A DNA stretch of 64,000 nt from an uncultured Prevotellaceae bacterium. Lineage in GTDB: Bacteria > Bacteroidota > Bacteroidia > Bacteroidales > Muribaculaceae. The position numbers were made by a program, and so were the translations under genes. Positions within the stretch are counted from its first letter, which is position 1, and each line of letters begins with the position of its first letter. The stretch spans positions 1 through 64,000 of the forward strand of contig ONJX01000007.1 in the NCBI GenBank assembly GCA_900318255.1. Reading direction: 5' to 3'. The notes beneath the pieces were generated by a model, which made no database searches, was not told where the DNA came from, and was given only the letters and a program-made list of their open reading frames with translations. Positions 59,528-64,000 of this stretch are shown here, one piece after another.

Positions 59528-59965
59528 TTACATCTCTCCGTAGGGGAGCCTGGCGATTACTTCGGCCATTTTTTTGGCGCCTTCTTTTAGCTGGCCTCCC
59601 ACCATGGCTCGCAGCATCATGGGGAGCTCTATGTTTATCTCGGCGATGGCGCTGGTGTGGTTGTCGTCGATGGCCTCAAGGTTGACGGCGAGACCAAAGG
59701 GCACTGGCGACGACTGTGCCACATATTTCACTAAGCTAGGCTCCACGCTCTCGCTCACGCTGAGCTTCATGGCTCCCATGGGCGAGTCGATGCTGATGCC
59801 GTCGTCCTCAAACTTCACCTTGTTGAGGTTCTCACGAGCCTCGTCGGGGATGCGGTCACGATTTTTCTCCATCTGCTCTCTGAACATTGATGGATTGCTA
59901 AGCTTGCTGTAAATCAAATTGATGTTATGGTCAATAACAAATTGGTCGCTTTTATAGGTTTCCAT
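59528..59965 (-). CDS. SRPBCC/polyketide cyclase-like protein
   Basis: The 145-residue cytoplasmic protein begins METYKSDQFVIDHNINLIYSKLSNPSMF, the usual first strand and helix of the START/SRPBCC fold. Strands of the cup follow (GISIDSPMGAMKLSVSES, LAVNLEAIDDNHTSAIAEINIELP), and a long C-terminal helix ends it. The ligand is unknown. It lies 29 nt downstream of pyrE on the same strand and is probably cotranscribed with it. Confidence 0.75.
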   Translation of the reverse strand: METYKSDQFVIDHNINLIYSKLSNPSMFREQMEKNRDRIPDEARENLNKVKFEDDGISIDSPMGAMKLSVSESVEPSLVKYVAQSSPVPFGLAVNLEAIDDNHTSAIAEINIELPMMLRAMVGGQLKEGAKKMAEVIARLPYGEM

Positions 59966-59994
59966 TTCTTATCATTAATTATGTAGGTTACTGA

Positions 59995-60645
59995 TTAATC
60001 GAGCTTGGTGGCGGCCGGTGTCCAGCTCTCGGGACTGTCGTGCCACAGCTCAAGGGTATCGACGTCCTCATCCTTGATATACTGTGTTGCCAGTGCTGCC
60101 TCTATCATGGCGTGATAGTTGGTGAGGGCGATGAGCTTCAGGTCCTCGTCCTTGAAGGCTGCTACAGCCGGCTCAAAGTCGTAGGTGAACATCGCCACCA
60201 TTCCCATCACGTCGCCCCCGGCGAGCTGCATCTCGCGCAGTGCCTTTAGAGCATTAGAGCCTGTAGAGACCAAGTCCTCGATGAGCACCACCTTCTGTCC
60301 AGGCTCGAAATTGCCCTCTATGAGGTTCTCCAATCCATGGTCCTTGGGCACGTCGCGTACATAGACGAAAGGCAGCCCCAGCGTGTCGGCCACCAGAGCG
60401 CCCATCGCTATAGAGCCCATTGCCACGCTTGCCACCACTTGCGCCTCGGGGAAGTGCTCGAGGATGAGCCTGGAGAGCTCCACCTTCACAAAGCGTCGCA
60501 TGTCGGGGTAAGAGAGCACTATCTTGTTGTCGTTATAGATGGGCGCGTTCCAGCCGTTGCCCCACACAAAGGGGCGCTCGGGCTGGAGCATTATCGCGTT
60601 TATCTTCAATAGTTTCTTGGCCAATGTCAAGTCTAAACTGTCCAT
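59995..60645 (-). CDS. pyrE: orotate phosphoribosyltransferase
   Basis: The 216-residue cytoplasmic enzyme joins orotate to PRPP in pyrimidine synthesis. The PRPP-binding loop VVLIEDLVSTGSNAL and the catalytic-loop region FVYVRDVPKDHGLENLIEG are present, as is VASVAMGSIAMGALVA. Length fits. A minus-strand box, TACTTTTG (60845-60838), could be its promoter; if so the leader carries the 17-bp repeat array. Confidence 0.93.
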   Translation of the reverse strand: MDSLDLTLAKKLLKINAIMLQPERPFVWGNGWNAPIYNDNKIVLSYPDMRRFVKVELSRLILEHFPEAQVVASVAMGSIAMGALVADTLGLPFVYVRDVPKDHGLENLIEGNFEPGQKVVLIEDLVSTGSNALKALREMQLAGGDVMGMVAMFTYDFEPAVAAFKDEDLKLIALTNYHAMIEAALATQYIKDEDVDTLELWHDSPESWTPAATKLD

Positions 60646-60666
60646 TATTTTATTAGTTATAAGTTT

Positions 60667-60831
60667 TTGCGCTTCGCTGGTTTTGGCGCTTCGCTGGTTG
60701 TGCCGCTTCGCTGGTTTTGGCGCTTCGCTAGTGTTGTCTCTCCCAACACTAACCTCTAACCTCTAACCTGCAAGCTTGCCTGCATTCTAACCACTAAACT
60801 GCAAGCTTGCTTGCCTGAGCGCCTATGAAAT
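60667..60831. repeat. four 17-bp repeats followed by AACCTCTAACCT and GCAAGCTTGC words
   Basis: GCTTCGCTGG starts at 60671, 60688, 60705 and 60722 (the last with a changed final base), each followed by TTTTGG or similar, an exact 17-bp period. The same word pair, with the same period, is at 4810 and 4827. CTAACCTCTAACCTGCAAGC words follow. Confidence 0.8.
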
Positions 60832-60837
60832 CTTGCA

Positions 60838-60845
60838 CAAAAGTA
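60838..60845 (-). promoter_or_regulatory. possible -7 box of pyrE
   Basis: CAAAAGTA reads TACTTTTG on the minus strand. It lies 190 nt upstream of pyrE with no clear -33. Confidence 0.35.
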
Positions 60846-60907
60846 TAAAAATAAGCCCAACGGATAAAATAATTCGTCACAAATTATGTGTTTTTATCCA
60901 TTTTTTG

Positions 60908-60915
60908 TAATTTTG
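60908..60915 (+). promoter_or_regulatory. -7 box adjoining the start codon at 60920
   Basis: TAATTTTG is followed by CACT and ATG, predicting a leaderless or nearly leaderless transcript. Confidence 0.55.
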
Positions 60916-60919
60916 CACT

Positions 60920-61642
60920 ATGAATAAAGGCAAGCACAATAGAACTATCACGCGAGTAACGGCCATTTTGTCGGTAATGCTGGTGGCGCTTCTCGTGGTA
61001 ATTTGCTATGCCATTCCACTCGGTCATGACGACACCCGCAAACCCGGCTCACAGGTGCAGCGCGTCGAGGTGAGAGGCGGCAGCGCCGGCCTCAATGCAT
61101 TGTATCGCTTCAAGGACGTGAACGACACCCAGATTGTTGCGGCTCAGCAGTTTGGCATCGTGCCGCTGAGCACCCGTGCCGGCGTTGACAGCATCGCCTC
61201 GCAGCTGATAAAGATAGAGTCGTCGCGCGCTTTCAGGGTCGATAGCCTCACCCACTCGGTGCCCTACCTCACCCCGAGCGCCAGCGACTTGCTCAACACC
61301 ATCGCCACCCGTTTCCAGGCCAAGCTGCAAGCACAAGGGCTGGCGCAATATCAGTTTATCGTCACCTCGATGCTGCGCACCAGCGACGACGTGCGGCGGC
61401 TGCGCCGCGTGAACCGCAACGCCGTCAGGAACAGCTGCCACATGTATGGCACCACCTTCGACATCGCCTACAACTGCTTTGAGAAGATTGACAGCGTGCC
61501 CGACTTTGAAGGGGCCGACGCCACCCACCGAGTGCTCCTCAACACCCTGGGCGAGACCCTTAAGGAACTGCGCGACGATGGTCGATGCTACGTCAAGTTT
61601 GAGCGCGGGCAGCCCTGCTACCACATCACCACACGACAATAA
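60920..61642 (+). CDS. DUF5715-type membrane-anchored protein with M15-like zinc motif
   Basis: The 240-residue protein has one N-terminal membrane anchor (about 12-34) and a periplasmic domain. SCHMYGTTFD (His174, Asp181) matches the SxHxxGxAxD zinc motif of M15 D,D-carboxypeptidase-like folds. The preceding LTPSASDLLNTIATRFQAKL and FIVTSMLRTSDDVRRLRRVN also match that fold. It may trim or bind peptidoglycan peptides. DUF5715 is my recollection of the family name. Confidence 0.75.
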   Translation: MNKGKHNRTITRVTAILSVMLVALLVVICYAIPLGHDDTRKPGSQVQRVEVRGGSAGLNALYRFKDVNDTQIVAAQQFGIVPLSTRAGVDSIASQLIKIESSRAFRVDSLTHSVPYLTPSASDLLNTIATRFQAKLQAQGLAQYQFIVTSMLRTSDDVRRLRRVNRNAVRNSCHMYGTTFDIAYNCFEKIDSVPDFEGADATHRVLLNTLGETLKELRDDGRCYVKFERGQPCYHITTRQ

Positions 61643-61687
61643 TTTAATCATTCACTCATATTACTAACTTTTAAAATCTGTTTTTAT

Positions 61688-62386
61688 ATGAAAAAGTATT
61701 TAGCCGAAATGGTGGGCACTATGGTGCTCGTGTTGATGGGCTGCGGCGTGGCCGTGAGCCTTGGTTGTGATCCTGTTAACAACATCCCCGCTGTGGTGGG
61801 CACTGCATTTGCCTTTGGATTAGCAGTAGTGGCGATGGCCTACACCATCGGTGGCATCAGTGGCTGCCACATCAACCCTGCCATCACCCTGGGATGCTTC
61901 CTCACCAAGCGCATCAGCGCTAAGGATTGCGCCATGTATATGATTTTCCAGGTGATAGGAGCTTTCATTGGCTCGGCAATCCTGTATCTGCTCACCACCA
62001 ACAGCGGTCTTGAAGGCACTGGTGCCAACAACCTGCAGGAAGGTGTGGAGATGGCCGGCGGCCTCATCGCCGAGATCGTGTTCACCTGTGTGTTTGTGCT
62101 CGTAGTGCTTGGTGCTACGGCTAAGACTAACGGCGCTACCAACAACTTTGCCGGTCTCGCCATTGGTCTGTCGCTCGTGCTCGTGCACCTGGTGTGCATC
62201 CGCTACACTGGCACCTCGGTAAATCCCGCACGTTCTATCGCACCAGCAGTGTTTGAGGGTGGCGAGGCTTTGAGCAACCTGTGGATATTCATCGTGGGTC
62301 CATTCGTGGGTGCCGCTCTCGCAGCTTGCATCTGGATGATTATCGACCCCATCTGCTGCAAGTGCAAGAAAGACAAAGAAGACTAA
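61688..62386 (+). CDS. aqpZ: aquaporin Z-like channel (MIP family)
   Basis: The 232-residue integral membrane protein has six membrane segments and the two NPA boxes (63-65 in HINPAITLG, 179-181 in SVNPARSIAPA). Arg182 follows the second, as in the selectivity filter. Residues near the pore suggest a water channel rather than a glycerol facilitator. The C-terminus (CCKCKKDKED) is Cys/Lys-rich. A terminator follows. Confidence 0.92.
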   Translation: MKKYLAEMVGTMVLVLMGCGVAVSLGCDPVNNIPAVVGTAFAFGLAVVAMAYTIGGISGCHINPAITLGCFLTKRISAKDCAMYMIFQVIGAFIGSAILYLLTTNSGLEGTGANNLQEGVEMAGGLIAEIVFTCVFVLVVLGATAKTNGATNNFAGLAIGLSLVLVHLVCIRYTGTSVNPARSIAPAVFEGGEALSNLWIFIVGPFVGAALAACIWMIIDPICCKCKKDKED

Positions 62387-62406
62387 ACACTAGCTTTAGA
62401 CGGCAT

Positions 62407-62442
62407 GAAAAATCCTCTGCAACTCTTTGCAGGGGATTTTTT
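62407..62442 (+). terminator. terminator of aqpZ
   Basis: GAAAAATCCTCTGCAA (62407-62422) pairs with TTGCAGGGGATTTTTT (62427-62442) with one mismatch. Confidence 0.75.
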
Positions 62443-62450
62443 GCAAATTT

Positions 62451-62690
62451 TGAAACAATGGGGTCAGACCCCGATGTTTCATTTTTGGCCACTTTGCAGG
62501 CTTTTTTGCCAATTTTGAAACAATGGGGTCAGACCCCGATGTTTCATTTTGGCCACTTTGCAGCTTTTTCTTACAAATTTTGAAACAATGGGGTCAGACC
62601 CCGATGTTTCATTTTTGGCCTCTTTGCAGGCTTTTTTGAAAATTTTGAAACAATGGGGTCAGACCCCGATGTTTCATTTTTGTTTCATTT
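62451..62690. repeat. four tandem repeats at exact 65-bp period, each with a hairpin
   Basis: TGAAACAATGGGG starts at 62451, 62516, 62581 and 62646. Each unit contains TGAAACA-AT-GGGGTC-A-GACCCC-GA-TGTTTCA, an almost perfect stem, followed by a T-rich run that makes it look like a terminator. Open frames through the array are not genes. Confidence 0.9.
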
Positions 62691-62720
62691 TTATTAAAAA
62701 TAAAAAACTTCGTTTTTCAT

Positions 62721-62751
62721 TTTGTGTTTCTCTCGGTTTGCACTAATTTTG
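62721..62751 (+). promoter_or_regulatory. promoter adjoining the start codon at 62756
   Basis: TTTG (62721-62724) and TAATTTTG (62744-62751) are 19 nt apart; CAAC and the ATG follow. Predicted leaderless transcript. Confidence 0.6.
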
Positions 62752-62755
62752 CAAC

Positions 62756-63148
62756 ATGAAAGCAAAACTCCTTATTTTCATCACTCTGATTTCAGCCGCT
62801 TTAATGATGGATGGCTGCAAGAGCGAGAAGCAACCGACCCCCAAGCCCAAGGTCTCGAAGCTCAAGGGCAAAGCTATCGAGGTGGCCACCGAGGCGGCAA
62901 AGCGACTGGTGGAAACCGACCACACCGACACCCTGGCGATGCAAAACTGCATCCTCGAGGCCAAGGCCATGCAGACCGAGTTCCAGCTTGCCGACGACTC
63001 TATTGCCGTGGCTAGCTTTAACAAGGCCTACAAGCAATATCTCGTTGAGAACGACCCCGAGCTGGCAAAGGAAATCTTTGTGGAGCGCCCTGCCAACCTC
63101 CCCGAAGGAGAGAAATGGGATGAGTTTGAAGAACTAGAAGAAGATTAA
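62756..63148 (+). CDS. small lipoprotein of unknown function
   Basis: The 130-residue lipoprotein has its lipobox at LMMDGC (Cys21), then a Lys/Pro-rich linker, a helical domain (about 45-110) and an acidic tail (WDEFEELEED). I do not recognise the family. It lies 21 nt upstream of the prenyl synthase gene and probably shares its transcript. Confidence 0.7.
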   Translation: MKAKLLIFITLISAALMMDGCKSEKQPTPKPKVSKLKGKAIEVATEAAKRLVETDHTDTLAMQNCILEAKAMQTEFQLADDSIAVASFNKAYKQYLVENDPELAKEIFVERPANLPEGEKWDEFEELEED

Positions 63149-63169
63149 TAACCCTAAAACACCATAGCT

Positions 63170-64000
63170 ATGCATAACTACAATTTCTACCTCGACCTTG
63201 TGAACAAGGCTATCAACAACATAAACTATCCCAAGGAGCCTGCACACCTCTATGAGCCTATTGCTTACACCATGGGGCTCGGTGGCAAGCGCGTGCGTCC
63301 TGTCCTCACCCTGATGACCTGCGAGGCCATGGGTGGCGACCTCAACAATGCCATTGATGTGGCACTGGGCATTGAGCTGTTTCACAACTTCACGCTCATC
63401 CACGACGACGTGATGGACCACGCCGACGTGCGTCGCGGCAAGCCCACCGTACACAAGCGCTGGGACCAGAACGTGGCAATCCTCAGCGGCGACACCATGC
63501 TGCAAATGGCGGCACAGGCCATAGCACGTGCCGACGCTCACCTCGTGAAGCCCCTGATGGAGCTTTTCAACGACACCGCCATCAAGGTGTATGAGGGTCA
63601 GCAGTATGACATGGACTACGAGAGCCGCAACGACGTGACCGTGGAGGAATACATGAAGATGATACGCCTCAAGACCTCGGTGCTCACCGGCTGCTCTTGC
63701 AAGGCTGGAGCCATCGTGGCGCACGCCAGCGAAGAGGATGCCAACTCCATCTACAACATGGCGGTGAACCTGGGTCTCGCCTTCCAGCTGCAAGACGACT
63801 ACCTCGACGTGTGGGGCGACCCTGCCACCTTTGGCAAGGAGATAGGCGGCGACATCGTCAACAACAAAAAGACCTTCCTGCTCATCAACGCCATCGACCA
63901 CGCTGCCGGCAACGAGGCCAAGGAGCTCAACCACTGGCTCACCGACCGTTACGCTCCCAAGCAAGAGAAGATTGCGGCTGTGACTGCCCTCTACGAGAGC
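63170..64000 (+). CDS. polyprenyl (farnesyl/geranylgeranyl-type) diphosphate synthase, truncated by the window end
   Basis: At least 277 residues are encoded; the gene runs off the window, so no stop is seen. First Asp-rich motif HDDVMD (DDxxD at 79-83), second motif QDDYLD (209-213), and GGKRVRPVL near 38-46, all needed for prenyl transfer. It makes isoprenoid diphosphates for quinones or cell-wall carriers. Chain length cannot be told. The ATG at 63170 begins MHNYNFYLDLVNKAI, typical of the Bacteroidales enzyme. Confidence 0.9.
   Translation, partial: MHNYNFYLDLVNKAINNINYPKEPAHLYEPIAYTMGLGGKRVRPVLTLMTCEAMGGDLNNAIDVALGIELFHNFTLIHDDVMDHADVRRGKPTVHKRWDQNVAILSGDTMLQMAAQAIARADAHLVKPLMELFNDTAIKVYEGQQYDMDYESRNDVTVEEYMKMIRLKTSVLTGCSCKAGAIVAHASEEDANSIYNMAVNLGLAFQLQDDYLDVWGDPATFGKEIGGDIVNNKKTFLLINAIDHAAGNEAKELNHWLTDRYAPKQEKIAAVTALYES

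Noticed and set aside
62281..62746. Open frames downstream of aqpZ
   Set aside because: They lie in the 65-bp hairpin repeats and encode the same repeated peptide.
63134..63964. Minus-strand frame of 276 codons at the right end
   Set aside because: The plus strand encodes a clear polyprenyl synthase with both Asp-rich motifs; the minus frame is its shadow.

Overview
The window looks like a chromosomal segment of a gut-type Bacteroidales bacterium, possibly a Muribaculaceae or Prevotella relative; the family is inferred. Support comes from many promoters of the Bacteroidetes form (-33 TTTG, -7 TAnnTTTG), a TonB-dependent receptor with a carboxypeptidase-regulatory domain, type IX secretion (T9SS) sortase-like C25 peptidases, BspA-type leucine-rich-repeat proteins ending in T9SS-like tails, dockerin-like repeats and AAA/DUF4143 ATPases. 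No rRNA or tRNA gene was seen.

Layout. 1-6.6 kb: a transposase remnant, a low-complexity secreted protein, RNase Z, a nucleotide pyrophosphatase-like enzyme, an M50-like membrane protease and a small outer-membrane barrel. 6.6-12 kb: two short structured RNA candidates lie nearby (3.2 kb and 6.7 kb), followed by an Oar-like receptor and its BACON-domain surface lipoprotein. 12-16.3 kb: an unrecognised 808-residue protein and a dockerin-tailed secreted protein. 16.8-28.8 kb: three C25 (PorU/gingipain-like) peptidases, with rex and a small FAH-like gene between the first two. 29-32.8 kb: rplU-rpmA, an AAA/DUF4143 ATPase with a decayed second copy, a 59-residue basic protein and a phosphoesterase. 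33-38.7 kb: three LRR_5 surface proteins. 38.8-44 kb: trmB, mrp, an M48 lipoprotein, an amidase and an alpha/beta hydrolase. 44-49 kb: a three-gene secreted-protein operon behind a 181-bp nested hairpin, then a second ATPase behind phased repeats. 49-52.8 kb: miaA, a third ATPase, a 177-bp MITE, recX and comF. 53.3-59.3 kb: the most distinctive locus, described below. 59.5-64 kb: an SRPBCC protein, pyrE, a DUF5715 peptidase-like protein, aquaporin, a lipoprotein and a truncated polyprenyl diphosphate synthase.

The 53.3-59.3 kb locus is a CXXX-repeat ribosomal peptide (RiPP) cluster. Two precursors share a leader carrying a twin-arginine motif (SRRQFFK) and have cores of 10 and 12 cysteines spaced exactly every four residues. 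An outer-membrane-like protein lies between them. They are followed by a radical SAM maturase, a second SPASM-like maturase, a small modification protein, and then tatA and tatC. The layout suggests that the peptide is cross-linked in the cytoplasm and exported folded by a linked Tat translocase. A 350-nt leader RNA with mutually exclusive pairings and a terminator precedes the first precursor.

Two other themes run through the window. The ATPase genes sit next to direct repeats with exact 32- or 33-bp periods that overlap promoters. Many intergenic regions carry their own family of short tandem or inverted repeats (8, 9, 14, 17 and 65-bp units, TCTAGA clusters and a dispersed 20-bp palindrome). 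Five genes have their ATG 4-6 nt after a TAnnTTTG box, which suggests leaderless mRNAs.
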